Part shown: one piece after another, positions 16,443 through 24,687 of the stretch
Position numbering within the stretch: the stretch's first letter is position 1
Layout of the letters: every line of letters begins with the position of its first letter
NCBI RefSeq assembly: GCF_000520735.1
Contig: NZ_ASSC01000217.1
Location: 1 to 35,694 of the forward strand
Direction: 5' to 3'
DNA: 35,694 nucleotides
Origin: Paenibacillus forsythiae T98
Lineage (GTDB): Bacteria > Bacillota > Bacilli > Paenibacillales > Paenibacillaceae
Position numbers and translations under genes: made by a program
The notes under the pieces: model-generated
Database searches by the model: none
The model's input: only the letters and a program-made list of their open reading frames with translations
Told to the model about the DNA's origin: nothing

Positions 16443-16472
16443 AAGAGGCCATCCGCAAGCGGACAGCCTTCT
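16443..16472 (-). terminator. Probable terminator hairpin after ypeB
   Basis: Minus strand GGCTGTCCGC/GCGGATGGCC (two G-U), with flanking AAGA/TCTT. The following T-run is short (TCTTAG), so efficiency is uncertain. It begins 28 bases after the ypeB stop. Confidence 0.5.
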
Positions 16473-16500
16473 TGTTTGCTCCTTAAGAAACCTGTGGGCG

Positions 16501-17856
16501 TTATAATTGTTGCTGGGCGCCGGATGCGGTTCGGATCTCCTCGACCGCTTCTTCCATGCCGGAGTCCGCATTCAGATAAATACGATACTTAGAGCCGTTG
16601 ATCCGGCCGCCGAATTCGTAGGTAAGCACCTGTTCGCCGTCATCGTTCTCAATCAAGGCAGGACGGTTGTACAGCTCCTTTAAATCCGGGTTCAGCTTCT
16701 TCCGGGCTTCGGCAAGACTCATCTTGGGCTTGGCGATTTTGCGCTTCTCCTGGTGCTCATTGACATAGTCGCTGGACTGAAAACCGGTGGTATCGCCGGT
16801 GTCGAGCCCAGAGCGGACCGTTATTTTTTCGGGATAGATAAGCACTCCGTCCTGCTTGGTCACAAATGTGAAATTGGCCATATTGCCGTAACGGTCGGCG
16901 CTGACGGGCGTCATGTCCGAGTATCCCTTGCGTTTCAGGAATTCGCCGGCCTTGGCGGCCGCATCATCCATCGATACCCGGGGGGCTCCAATCTCGCGGT
17001 TATTATTGTAAGAAATCAGCAGCCCGCCTCTGGTTGTAAAATCCATGCTTATCGTTTCTTTCGCTCCGCTTACCGTCGCTGTGTAGGTTGGCCATTCCGT
17101 TCCTTTTCCGTTCTCGGTAACCTGCACCTTGGCCCCGCTGCCGGCATCCGCGTATTTCAGCGCCTTGCGGCGGATATCATCCACAGAGACGGGCGGACCG
17201 TCCAGCTTTTTGACCGAACGTTTGTCATAGACGCTGGCCACCGATGGCCCCCAATCGAGCTCCGGATACGCGCTCACCCTTTTGTCCACCGTTTTGAAGC
17301 CGTCGATAATCGTATTGTCCTCGGCTTTCTTCTCCGTAGCCAGAGCCGATTCAACGTCCATCCACCGGAGGTGGTTCGAAATAACCTTGTTCTGCACCTC
17401 CTGAAGGTCCTTGGAAATTTCGCCGGAGCTTTTATACAAAGCCGTCAGGTTCTTCATTTCGCCGTCAGTCAACGGTTTGTCAGTATAGTCGCGCACCGCC
17501 GCTTTATAAGAGAAGCTGGAAATCTTGGAGAGAAACTCCTCCGTCTTGCTGAAAGGCAGCAGGGTCAGCGGAAGCTGATTAATCTCGTTCTGCGCCTCGC
17601 TGGTAAGCCGCCACACATTCGTAAGAAATTTACGGTGCATTCCATCGGAAGTGGAGCTGACGGCAAGCACATTGCCAAGTTCGCCATGCAGCCGCTCCAT
17701 GTGATAGGACAAATCATGGAAGGACCGCTGGTATTGGTTCTCGGCCTTCAGCAGCACCGCGTTTTTCTCCTGATTCTCCTGATAACCCCATACAAGCGCG
17801 CCGATGAGCAAAAGCGCGGTCAACGGGAACAATACGGCACTCAATCTTCTGTACAT
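16501..17856 (-). CDS. ypeB: Germination protein YpeB
   Basis: 451 residues, normal for YpeB. One N-terminal membrane segment (about 7-24) followed by an exported part: a long helical region to about residue 200, then PepSY-like repeats (around 215-290, 300-370 and 380-445, e.g. VSMDDAAAKAGEFL and MSLAEARKKL). YpeB is needed for stable incorporation of the cortex-lytic enzyme SleB in spores. sleB normally sits directly upstream; it does not here. A sigma-G-like promoter (17894-17923) lies 38 bases upstream of the ATG, fitting forespore expression on its own. Confidence 0.95.
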   Translation of the reverse strand: MYRRLSAVLFPLTALLLIGALVWGYQENQEKNAVLLKAENQYQRSFHDLSYHMERLHGELGNVLAVSSTSDGMHRKFLTNVWRLTSEAQNEINQLPLTLLPFSKTEEFLSKISSFSYKAAVRDYTDKPLTDGEMKNLTALYKSSGEISKDLQEVQNKVISNHLRWMDVESALATEKKAEDNTIIDGFKTVDKRVSAYPELDWGPSVASVYDKRSVKKLDGPPVSVDDIRRKALKYADAGSGAKVQVTENGKGTEWPTYTATVSGAKETISMDFTTRGGLLISYNNNREIGAPRVSMDDAAAKAGEFLKRKGYSDMTPVSADRYGNMANFTFVTKQDGVLIYPEKITVRSGLDTGDTTGFQSSDYVNEHQEKRKIAKPKMSLAEARKKLNPDLKELYNRPALIENDDGEQVLTYEFGGRINGSKYRIYLNADSGMEEAVEEIRTASGAQQQL

Positions 17857-17893
17857 ATGGCTGGAAGACTCCCTTCTTGTAGCTTATTGCCGT

Positions 17894-17923
17894 TAGTTTG
17901 ACATAAACAAAGAGGTCTTATGC
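17894..17923 (-). promoter_or_regulatory. Candidate sigma-G promoter of ypeB
   Basis: Minus strand GCATA, exact 18-base spacer, CAAACTA. Sigma-G consensus is GHATR-N18-CATWHTA; only one base of the -10 differs. Confidence 0.55.
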
Positions 17924-17970
17924 ACCGGCAGAGGCAGAATTGATCGTGCCAAACGGTTCCGGCAAAATGC

Positions 17971-18004
17971 AAAAAAGAGCAGACGCCCTGTCAGGCCTGC
18001 TCTT
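17971..18004 (-). terminator. Terminator after the small cysteine-rich gene
   Basis: AAGAGCAG/CTGCTCTT stem on the minus strand with inner GC pairs, followed by six T. The hairpin includes the stop codon of the 48-residue gene. Confidence 0.8.
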
Positions 18005-18137
18005 CAATCAGAAATCCTTCGGTGCAATTGCACAGACACTGCTTAAAGCCCGTCTGGACAATGCCATGATATTTTATTCCGCGCAGAATATAGCTTTCGC
18101 CGCACTGCTTGCATACGATCCGAACCTTTACACGCAA
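17991..18137 (-). CDS. 48-residue cysteine-rich, zinc-ribbon-like protein
   Basis: Too short for routine gene calling but well supported. TTG start at 18135-18137 with GAGGTG five bases upstream, 48 codons, TGA at 17991. The chain has Cys9 and Cys12 in VCKQCGESYILRG and Cys34, Cys36 and Cys38 in KQCLCNC, which could bind one zinc like a rubredoxin-type or zinc-ribbon knuckle pair; the rest is beta-prone and ends acidic. I recall similar small proteins in spore-formers but no function. It lies between prsW and ypeB, where sleB is found in B. subtilis, and has its own terminator. Confidence 0.75.
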   Translation of the reverse strand: MRVKVRIVCKQCGESYILRGIKYHGIVQTGFKQCLCNCTEGFLIEEQA

Positions 18138-18207
18138 AAAAGACACCTCGCTTCCGGGCGGTATTCCTCTACAGGAGCTATTCCCGGTAACATTGTGTCC
18201 ATCCGCG

Positions 18208-18903
18208 CTACAGATTAACCTCTTCCTCCCGTTTCAGCAAGCGAAAAGGCGACAGGTTATTGGCCCTCGCGACCTTGATCATGCCCCCATACCACAGGAA
18301 GGCCATTAACGGAACGATATACCAAATCCAATAGTTCGCCGTTGTGTTCAGAATGAAGTCGTAGATTCCGTGCCATATCCAGGGAAGGAGAAGCGAAACG
18401 GCCAGAATGCCGCGCCTTTTGACCCCGTTCGAGAATTTGGCTCTGCCGAGATGGTATCCCATCACAACGCCGAACATGGCGTGCCCCGACACCGGAAGAA
18501 GCGCCCGGAGAAACATGGAGCCAAGCGAAGCGTGGCTGTACCAGGCGTACATCACATTCTCAATCGTCGCAAAACCAAGCGAAATCGCCACAGCATAAAG
18601 TATGCCGTCATACGGCTCGTCAAATTCGGTATGATTGTAGATAATGTGATACATCACGAACCATTTCAGGCACTCTTCGACTCCGGCGGAAATCAGGAAT
18701 GAGTCCGTGTAAGGCCCCGTTTCCAGCCCAAGCGTCAAGCCTCTCTGAATAATCATGACCGGAAAGACAATCAGCAGGCCGAGCACAAAAACCTTGAGCA
18801 CCATATGAAGCGGCTCTTGATCGTACTTGTCCTTCAGGTAAAAATAAATCAGCAGAGCAAGTCCCGGTGCCACTGCCGACGAAACCACCGATAACAAAAG
18901 CAC
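18208..18903 (-). CDS. prsW: Intramembrane glutamic protease PrsW
   Basis: 231 residues, GTG start with GGGGAGGT seven bases upstream. Seven or more membrane helices. The active-site motif GVEECLKWF (near residue 72), FATIENVMYAW (near 115) and GHAMFGVVMGYHLG (near 140) match PrsW. In B. subtilis PrsW makes the first cut in the anti-sigma factor RsiW and so activates sigma-W in response to envelope-active peptides. No rsiW-like gene is in the window, so the local substrate is unknown. Its place beside ypeB follows B. subtilis. Confidence 0.95.
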   Translation of the reverse strand: MLLLSVVSSAVAPGLALLIYFYLKDKYDQEPLHMVLKVFVLGLLIVFPVMIIQRGLTLGLETGPYTDSFLISAGVEECLKWFVMYHIIYNHTEFDEPYDGILYAVAISLGFATIENVMYAWYSHASLGSMFLRALLPVSGHAMFGVVMGYHLGRAKFSNGVKRRGILAVSLLLPWIWHGIYDFILNTTANYWIWYIVPLMAFLWYGGMIKVARANNLSPFRLLKREEEVNL

Positions 18904-18925
18904 CGAATGTACCTCCCCGCTTCGG

Positions 18926-18977
18926 AAAATAAAAGAATAGCCGGCCTATCCCTGTGTAACAGGCAGGACCAGCCGGC
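18926..18977 (-). terminator. Terminator after the mecA-family gene
   Basis: GCCGGC/GCCGGC outer stem with inner CCTG/CAGG, then TATTCTTTTATTTT on the minus strand. It lies 50 bases after the stop and about 22 bases before the prsW start. Confidence 0.8.
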
Positions 18978-19026
18978 GTTGTCGCAAGAACAGGCAAAGG
19001 GCCACCGAAGATCCACCCCTTCCTCA

Positions 19027-19638
19027 TTATTCCTGGCGTTTGAAAAAGGCGCAAAGTTGCTGAACGGCGTTCTCCGCCATAACCGTCTTGCCGTATTCAT
19101 CCAGCACCGCCTCGGTCACCGAAGACGAATCTCCGAATTCGGCAAGCACAGCCACAAGGGCCGACAACGCGGGTTCCTCGAATTCCTTCGGATCGAAATA
19201 GAAGTACCATTTATCCTGATAAGAGTACAACTTGCCAGCGGAAGTAATATTGCCAATGAGTACATGCGCCGCTTCAACCACGACTTCGAAATCGCGGAAA
19301 GCGTAGACAATGGAGTCCGCTTGTTCAAGGGTAACTTCCATTTCGTAAATTTCATCGGGCAATTCTTCTTCCCCCGGCGCGCCGTACTGATGATCGTATT
19401 TGCCCCGGGTAACGATGACGACCATGCCTTGTGCGGGCAGAGCGAACACTTCCACGGCAAGTGGACCGGTTGCGTCAAATCCGAGTTCAGTATATGCCTG
19501 GTCCATCATTTCCGTAAACAGGTCATGAACTTTGGGGACTTCCTGCCACATGTCTTCTTTCTGGATTCCCCGCTCGCTCAGGTCGTCAAAAGTGAGGAAA
19601 ATCCGTATCTTATCTTGACTTAAACGCTCTATTCTCAT
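19027..19638 (-). CDS. mecA: MecA-family ClpC adaptor (MecA/YpbH)
   Basis: 203 residues. The N-terminus MRIERLSQDKIRIFLTFDDL is the target-binding domain typical of MecA; a linker of about 30 acidic residues follows (GAPGEEELPDE), then the C-terminal ClpC-binding domain (YAFRDFEVVVEAAH to the end). It probably delivers proteins to the ClpCP protease. MecA and YpbH are paralogues; synteny with ypbG and ypbD genes would favour YpbH, but one-copy Bacillales usually call this MecA. AAAGGAGG eight bases upstream of the ATG decides the start against the open frame extending to 19794. Confidence 0.88.
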   Translation of the reverse strand: MRIERLSQDKIRIFLTFDDLSERGIQKEDMWQEVPKVHDLFTEMMDQAYTELGFDATGPLAVEVFALPAQGMVVIVTRGKYDHQYGAPGEEELPDEIYEMEVTLEQADSIVYAFRDFEVVVEAAHVLIGNITSAGKLYSYQDKWYFYFDPKEFEEPALSALVAVLAEFGDSSSVTEAVLDEYGKTVMAENAVQQLCAFFKRQE

Positions 19639-19669
19639 GACAGGATCCTCCTTTTGAAAGCTCATATTC

Positions 19670-19697
19670 ATTATAGTGTATGATGAGTCCAGAGTAA
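19670..19697 (-). promoter_or_regulatory. Probable sigma-A promoter of the mecA-family gene
   Basis: Minus strand TATAAT at 19670-19675 with TTACTC 16 bases upstream; about 30 bases before the start codon. The rest of the 290-base gap (to 19928) holds the terminator below and nothing else I can identify. Confidence 0.5.
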
Positions 19698-19867
19698 TGA
19701 GCCAAAAATAGTCAATATCATGATTGATATGTATGTATGTTACCATTTTGGCGCGACAAATGCACGTAAATATATTATAGGCCAGACTCCCCACATTTTC
19801 AAAAATATTAAAATAATCAGCCGGGCGCTGTAACTTGCCTCATAATGCCGTGATTGACAGGCCGCTC

Positions 19868-19912
19868 AAAAAAAAGAACCATTTTGGCGATGGGGAATCT
19901 CCAAAATGATTC
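19868..19912 (-). terminator. Terminator after the 116-residue gene
   Basis: 12-bp stem GAATCATTTTGG/CCAAAATGGTTC (one G-U), 13-base loop, eight T on the minus strand. Confidence 0.88.
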
Positions 19913-19928
19913 TGACGGCAATTTGCGG

Positions 19929-20279
19929 TTACAGACCCGGTATGGCTGTATGGGTTTCTTTGAGAATCTTCTCCACGTCGCGTTTGACATCCGGATTGCT
20001 GCGGATAAAATCCTTAAGCATGCTCAGGTTGGATTCCTTGGAGCGGGCTGACGTATCTGCCTTGAGCCCCTCCGGTCCGGAGCTTTCCGGTTTCGCTCCC
20101 TGCTGGATTGCGGAAGTGCTGCCGAAGCCTGTGGTCGCCATGTCCATGATTTTATTTTTGGCTTTTTCGGCGGCCCCGGACTGTCCCATCAAGGGAATGA
20201 ACATATTCCGCTTCTTGGACATGAGCATGCTCGCGGTGGCGCCCAGCATCACTCCGAAAAAAAATGACGAAGTCTTCAC
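19929..20279 (-). CDS. Small membrane-anchored protein of unknown function
   Basis: 116 residues from GTG at 20277-20279 with GGAGG eight bases upstream; the frame upstream to 20333 is not supported. A short hydrophobic N-terminal segment (SSFFFGVMLGATASMLM) followed by SKKRN predicts an inner-membrane anchor with a cytoplasmic C-terminus. The rest is hydrophilic, helical and lacks known motifs. The layout resembles YtxH-like small stress proteins, but I cannot confirm that. It is divergent from the deacetylase gene. Confidence 0.65.
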   Translation of the reverse strand: MKTSSFFFGVMLGATASMLMSKKRNMFIPLMGQSGAAEKAKNKIMDMATTGFGSTSAIQQGAKPESSGPEGLKADTSARSKESNLSMLKDFIRSNPDVKRDVEKILKETHTAIPGL

Positions 20280-20373
20280 ATTTAATACCTCCTTGTATGA
20301 TAAAATCGTCTCTAGTGTTCGCAGAAGATCCAAGCGTCATACAGCTTAATCACAGGAAAGCGAGTTGAAATAA

Positions 20374-21309
20374 GTGGGTAAACAGACAGCAGCAGCGCTG
20401 CTGCTTGCCGCCTTTCTGCTGACCTCGTGCAGCAGCGCCGAGAACGGCGCTCAAGGCGGCGAAGCGGCGCCTGCGGCGCACAGCGCGAAGGCTTCATCTC
20501 CGGCTGCCGTGACCGCAGCTCCCACAGCCGGTCCCTCCGCACTGGCCTCCGCTCCCGCTGTCGGCAGCGGGAACGCCTCTGCGCGGCCGGCAGCTTCCGC
20601 TTCGCCGGCTGGGGGCAGCGCGGATTCCGGAGAGCGGGACGGAAGCGGAACGGACGTGAAAGTGCCGTTTCTGTACCACATGAACAAGAATTATGACATC
20701 AAGCCCAATGAGGAAAGCACGAACAAAAGGATCGTCCTGCTGACGTTCGACGACGGACCGAAGGAAGCGAAGCTCATCAATTCCATCTTCGACACGCTGG
20801 ACAGACACCGGGCCAAAGCGATCTTTTTCGTCAACGGGTACCGCATCAAGGAACATCCGGAGCTGCTGAAGCTGATTCAGGAACGCGGGGGCATCATCGG
20901 CAACCACAGCTGGGATCATATCGTCCTCAAGGATAAGCCGTATACCGCCGTCAAGAAGCAGATCGAGGATGTGCAAAGAATCGTAAAGGAAATAACCGGG
21001 GACACGCCGGTGTTCTTCCGTCCTCCCCACGGGGCTGGCGGGGATGTCGGCAAGAGGATCGCCGCGGAGAACGGTATGCTGTATATGACCTGGTCGAACG
21101 GCTCTCTGGACTGGACCATGAACGAGGAAGACGCGGGCAAGACGGAAAAGCTGATTCAAAACGTCACCGGCCAGCTTCATTCCGGCAGCAATATCCTGAT
21201 GCATGAACTGCCGTGGACAACCGAAGCGCTGGATAAGCTGCTGACCACGCTGGAGAGCAAGGGCTACGGATTTGTCGATCCGCGGAGCATTGAACCGAAA
21301 ATGCGGTAA
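20374..21309 (+). CDS. Polysaccharide deacetylase lipoprotein (NodB domain)
   Basis: 311 residues. Signal with lipobox FLLTSC (Cys19), then an Ala/Ser/Pro-rich linker to about residue 92, then a carbohydrate esterase 4 domain. Active-site motifs: TFDDGP (124-129), HSWDH (178-182, metal histidines), RPPHG (216-220), SLDW and LMHE near the end. It probably removes N-acetyl groups from peptidoglycan or a related glycan at the outer membrane surface. GTG start; the nearest purine-rich site is weak, so the exact start is the least sure part. It lies alone on the plus strand with a shared terminator behind it. Confidence 0.88.
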   Translation: MGKQTAAALLLAAFLLTSCSSAENGAQGGEAAPAAHSAKASSPAAVTAAPTAGPSALASAPAVGSGNASARPAASASPAGGSADSGERDGSGTDVKVPFLYHMNKNYDIKPNEESTNKRIVLLTFDDGPKEAKLINSIFDTLDRHRAKAIFFVNGYRIKEHPELLKLIQERGGIIGNHSWDHIVLKDKPYTAVKKQIEDVQRIVKEITGDTPVFFRPPHGAGGDVGKRIAAENGMLYMTWSNGSLDWTMNEEDAGKTEKLIQNVTGQLHSGSNILMHELPWTTEALDKLLTTLESKGYGFVDPRSIEPKMR

Positions 21310-21324
21310 AGCGGAGTTAGTGGT

Positions 21325-21369
21325 AAAAAGGCCCCGACCCATCCGGCGGATGATGAGCGGGGCCTTTTT
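21325..21369. terminator. Bidirectional terminator between convergent genes
   Basis: AAAAAGGCCCCG...CGGGGCCTTTTT, 12-bp stem with 21-base loop; A-run on one side and T-run on the other suit both the deacetylase (+) and the phosphoesterase (-). Confidence 0.9.
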
Positions 21370-21425
21370 ACGAAGGTGTCCATTGCATGAACGCCGGTCT
21401 TGGCGAGCTGCGAATTAAGCCTTCC

Positions 21426-22304
21426 CTACTTTGATAAGCCGGATTGCGACAGGCGCAGCGTAAGGATATTCAGCTCGGCGGGACTGCGGAAGCGCAGCGG
21501 CAGATGGGCGGTGCCGAATCCCCGGCTGATCAGCAGCTTGGCCTCCTGATCCGTACCGTCTCCTTTAGGCCATCGGTACATTCCCGCCGAATAGGCGCGG
21601 TAGAAGGCTTCGACATGCCTGAGCCCAAGGATGGGCAGAACGATCTGCCCTCCGTGGGTGTGGCCCGACAGGACAAGATCGGCCGGAACGGTCGGCCGGC
21701 GCATTAGCCACATCGGATCATGCACAAGTATAATCCGGCAGGCCTTCTCGGCTCCCGCAGGCAAATTCGGCAGGGGAGCATATCCATTCCTGCCGCCTGT
21801 TCTCGGATGATTCACGCCGGTAAGCCACAGCGCCGCTCCGTCCCGTTCAAGCGAAATATTCTCATCCGTCAGCAGCCGGACTCCGTTCAGCTCAAGGATG
21901 CGGTCCACCTTGGCTATGCCCGCCTTATAGTCATGGTTGCCGTGCACGGCATAGACAGGCCCGATCGACGCGAGGAGCGCCATATTGTCGTGGAGACGCT
22001 GCAGCGGGCAGTTCTTCTCAATCATATCGCCGCCCGCCAGCACAAGATCTATTGTTCCCTTTAAACCGGCAAGCCTCTTCCGAGGCAGGATTCGCCTGTG
22101 GATATCGGTGACGAGCAGAATCCGGTAACCGTCAAACGCCCGGGGAAGGGCTTCCAGCTCGATGTCCGTCCTGACAAGCCGGTTCCGGAAGGCTTCAGCC
22201 AGCATGGCTGCGCCAATCGCTGCCGCTCCCGCAGCGACGAGCGAAGCGACCCAGCCCGCTACCACAGCGTCTGAAGCGGCGGAGCGCCCTTGATTCCCCA
22301 CCAC
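21426..22304 (-). CDS. Metallophosphoesterase (YpbG-like)
   Basis: Up to 292 residues, with an N-terminal membrane segment (about 15-37). Calcineurin-like phosphoesterase motifs in order: VTDIH (66-70), GGDM (91-94), VHGNHD (118-123), VHD (near 194) and SGHTHGGQ (near 214). Substrate unknown; it is the place where B. subtilis has ypbG. The start is uncertain: GTG at 22302-22304 lacks a binding site, and another GTG at 22263-22265 overlaps the stop of the upstream gene, hinting at coupled translation. Confidence 0.85.
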   Translation of the reverse strand: MVGNQGRSAASDAVVAGWVASLVAAGAAAIGAAMLAEAFRNRLVRTDIELEALPRAFDGYRILLVTDIHRRILPRKRLAGLKGTIDLVLAGGDMIEKNCPLQRLHDNMALLASIGPVYAVHGNHDYKAGIAKVDRILELNGVRLLTDENISLERDGAALWLTGVNHPRTGGRNGYAPLPNLPAGAEKACRIILVHDPMWLMRRPTVPADLVLSGHTHGGQIVLPILGLRHVEAFYRAYSAGMYRWPKGDGTDQEAKLLISRGFGTAHLPLRFRSPAELNILTLRLSQSGLSK

Positions 22305-22666
22305 AGCAGAAAGATCAGCAGCAGCATGAACAGAACATTCAGCGAATTAACAAACAGCTTGCTGAGCCTGATCCGCTCCGAGCGGTGGGCGGCTGAGCGA
22401 GACGGGGGGGATTGTTCTCCTTCCCCCGGCTTGGGCCGGTCCGCCCTCCTCCCTCCCCGTCCGGTTCCGGTTTTTCTCTGCGCCGCTTTGGACTTGCCGC
22501 GATCAGCGTTCTTTCTGCGCGACCGGGACAGGGTCTGGGAGGATGCTTCTTTTGTTCTTGGCGACGAAGCTTCCGCTTTGCGCGGCCTGCTTGCCTTGGC
22601 GCCGGACGCATTCTCGCGGTTTCTTTTGTTCTGGCGGGACTTCACCCGGCTGAGCTCATCACTCAT
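22259..22666 (-). CDS. Basic protein with C-terminal membrane segment, unknown function
   Basis: 135 residues. The first about 95 residues are strongly basic and Ser-rich, low in complexity (KNADRGKSKAAQRKTG), followed by one membrane helix (about 108-126). ATG start with GGAGG; the ATG overlaps the CPBP gene stop (ATGA). It occupies the ypbF position of B. subtilis, but I see no clear similarity. A tail-anchored, nucleic-acid- or wall-polymer-binding protein is possible but unproved. Confidence 0.7.
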   Translation of the reverse strand: MSDELSRVKSRQNKRNRENASGAKASRPRKAEASSPRTKEASSQTLSRSRRKNADRGKSKAAQRKTGTGRGGRRADRPKPGEGEQSPPSRSAAHRSERIRLSKLFVNSLNVLFMLLLIFLLWWGIKGAPPLQTLW

Positions 22667-23256
22667 GACTCCCTCCTGTAGCGAATCACCAGCCCTGAGA
22701 ACAGGTCGATGATGAAATGACATAAAATAGGCGCCCAGATCGTGCCGGAATGGATATAAATAAGCCCGAGACCGTAACTGCTGGCAAATACCCAGCCCGT
22801 CGGAATCCAGTGCCTCAAGTAACGCACATGGATAACTGCAAACAGAATGCTTGTCCAATACGGCCCGAAGGCGTACTGCACAGCGCCTCGAAACAGCAGC
22901 TCTTCACAGATGGACACGATGGCGGCGATCAGCGCGATGTGCCAAACCGGCCGATTGCGGAACAACAGCTCGTTGATCCCGCCGTCATCCATCGTTTCTA
23001 CGGGGACAATATAGGTTAACACGAAGTCAACCACGAGCATAATGACCGCGAGACCTAGTCCCCAAGCTGCAAAATGTCCGCTTTCGGGAAAATTCAGTAC
23101 ATGAAAAGGATTTCTTTTCTGCAATAATATCCAGACCAAACCGATAATAAGGGTAAGACCTTGCGTGAAATAAAGATTAACTAAAAGCAGTCGGTCGGTT
23201 AACTGCTCCGGAGTAGCTTTTCTCACCTTAATGTCGCCAAATTTAAACTTTTTCAT
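22663..23256 (-). CDS. CPBP-family intramembrane metalloprotease (YpbD-like)
   Basis: 197 residues, several membrane helices. The CPBP (Abi/CAAX protease) motifs are visible: EELLFRG (near residue 118), FAVIHVRY (near 140) and CHFIIDL (near 180), giving Glu-Glu, His and His-Asp residues of the metal site. Substrate unknown. I chose the ATG at 23254-23256; AGGG is five bases upstream, while the longer frame to 23313 lacks a site at the right distance. First gene of the three-gene minus-strand group, each overlapping the next. Confidence 0.85.
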   Translation of the reverse strand: MKKFKFGDIKVRKATPEQLTDRLLLVNLYFTQGLTLIIGLVWILLQKRNPFHVLNFPESGHFAAWGLGLAVIMLVVDFVLTYIVPVETMDDGGINELLFRNRPVWHIALIAAIVSICEELLFRGAVQYAFGPYWTSILFAVIHVRYLRHWIPTGWVFASSYGLGLIYIHSGTIWAPILCHFIIDLFSGLVIRYRRES

Positions 23257-23339
23257 TAATACCCTGCCTGTTCTTAAATATTTAGATATCCTGACAACTA
23301 TAACCCATTTCATCCCTACAGAAAAAGGAGCCGTTATTC

Positions 23340-24242
23340 ATGAAGCACCGCAAATCCAGCAAGCCCCTGCTGTACACCCTTGGATTCTTGTTCTGCCTGA
23401 TCTCCGCCTTTGCCGTCTTCTTTACCGGAGTGAAGGTCGGCGCTGACAAGGTCGAGGCCAAATATGAGAAATTGAACGCCGGGGGGCAATCGACCGAATC
23501 CTTCGCCTATTACCGCCAGACGGATCTCGTTACGTTCTATCATAACGTATTTTCTCCCTACCGGGAATTCAAGCGCAACTGGAACGAGCAGGTTGACCTG
23601 CTGGTTCGGGGAGGAGGCGAGGACAGCCGGAAGCTGCTCAAGAATCTCCGCACACTCGCGGACGGCGCTTACTCGCAAGTGCCCCAGTCGTCTATCTTCG
23701 ACGATTCCCCCCTGCTGAAGGAGGGGCAGCTTAATATTCTGAAGAGCCTTCGTCTGTTCGCCGAAGCTGCCGATCAGGCATCCTCGGACTCCTCGCGGGC
23801 GCAGGCGGCACAGGCGCTGAAAGACGGGGAACTGGCAGCCGGCGCAGTCAAGTACGGACTATTGGCCCAGAGCAACTATTATGCCTCCATGCTCAAATGG
23901 GGCTCCCAGAAGAATTCCTCCATTCCTTCCGAAACGGGCGACCTGAAGACGATCCCGCTTGCGGAGTGGAGCAAAATGCCGCTGCTGCTCAAGAACGCCG
24001 CTATCGCGGAAATCCTGCTGAACCGCAGAATTTTCGAGGATTACGAACCGCAGGATGTAACGGCCAAGCTGGATAATCTGATTCATTCCGGCACTGCGTC
24101 GTCCCTGAAGCTCAAGGACATCCAAAGCGCGACCTCCTTGCTTGTATCGACCGGCGCGCTGGGAGACCAGGAATTCTCCAAATGGCGCCAGCAGTATTAC
24201 AGCAAGGAAACGGTGCCGCAGCTTCCGTTCTTCCACGACTGA
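23340..24242 (+). CDS. Unknown single-pass membrane protein
   Basis: 300 residues. Residues 10-30 form a membrane anchor; the rest is helical and probably outside the cytoplasm, with no conserved catalytic motif that I recognise. AAGGAG nine bases before the ATG is a good binding site. It is divergent from the CPBP gene and ends about 80 bases before the serA T-box leader; no terminator lies between, so some read-through into that leader is possible. Confidence 0.72.
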   Translation: MKHRKSSKPLLYTLGFLFCLISAFAVFFTGVKVGADKVEAKYEKLNAGGQSTESFAYYRQTDLVTFYHNVFSPYREFKRNWNEQVDLLVRGGGEDSRKLLKNLRTLADGAYSQVPQSSIFDDSPLLKEGQLNILKSLRLFAEAADQASSDSSRAQAAQALKDGELAAGAVKYGLLAQSNYYASMLKWGSQKNSSIPSETGDLKTIPLAEWSKMPLLLKNAAIAEILLNRRIFEDYEPQDVTAKLDNLIHSGTASSLKLKDIQSATSLLVSTGALGDQEFSKWRQQYYSKETVPQLPFFHD

Positions 24243-24286
24243 TACCTGGCAACAGCATCATACCACAATCATTCGGCAAAATCCTA

Positions 24287-24316
24287 TTGACACATCTGGC
24301 ATAGCCATGTTACATT
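24287..24316 (+). promoter_or_regulatory. Promoter of the T-box leader / serA
   Basis: Perfect TTGACA at 24287-24292, 18-base spacer, TACATT with upstream TG (extended -10). Initiation expected near 24323. Confidence 0.6.
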
Positions 24317-24322
24317 TCTTTA

Positions 24323-24598
24323 TGAAAAATGGATCAAGCCAAACCGATGATGGAACAAAGCTACTGAAGGTCTTCAGAGAACCGGCGGGTGGTGCAAGCC
24401 GGTGGCGGACAGTGTGCTTTAGCGCTCCTGAGTTATTGTGTTGAACTAATAGTAGGCACAATCGGATCATCTCCGTTACCAGTGATCCTGTTTACAGGAT
24501 AATGAGGCTGTGTCTGTAAAGGACGCGGTGAATTAGGGTGGTACCACGACAACTCTCGTCCCTTACTGCGGAAGCAGTATGGGGTCGGGAGTTTTTTT
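24323..24598 (+). promoter_or_regulatory. T-box riboswitch leader, probably serine specific
   Basis: AGGGTGGTACCACG (24535-24548) is the conserved T-box. AGAGAACCGG...GCAAGCCGGT near 24378-24403 is the distal part of stem I. The specifier is best read as AGC (24430-24432): it sits five bases before TGAG, the same layout as in the glyQS leader, and AGC is a serine codon, in keeping with serA downstream. The terminator (24551-24593, AACTCTCG/CGGGAGTT, inner ACTGC/GCAGT) ends in seven T. Uncharged tRNA-Ser should favour the antiterminator. One doubt: the T-box reads UGGU, which would pair best with discriminator A, while bacterial tRNA-Ser usually has G (G-U still allowed). Confidence 0.82.
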
Positions 24599-24687
24599 GC
24601 TGATTGCCTGCTTTTGCTGCGCCCGCCCGGGGGAAGATTGGATGCTTCACACCCTGTTTCAGACCTTTTCTCTGCTGCGGCACCGCG

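Noticed and set aside
16753-17901. 382-codon plus-strand frame across ypeB
   Set aside because: Antisense to ypeB and covers its promoter; no domain evidence.
4031-18004. Three AAAAAAG(A)GCAG-type hairpins (4029, 15516, 17971) considered as a repeat family
   Set aside because: They share only the short GCAGGC-type stem with A/T-runs typical of intrinsic terminators and each follows a gene end.
24425-24440. Alternative T-box specifiers TGC (Cys) or TTT (Phe)
   Set aside because: Their distance to the TGAG stem does not match the glyQS-like geometry, and the downstream gene is serA.
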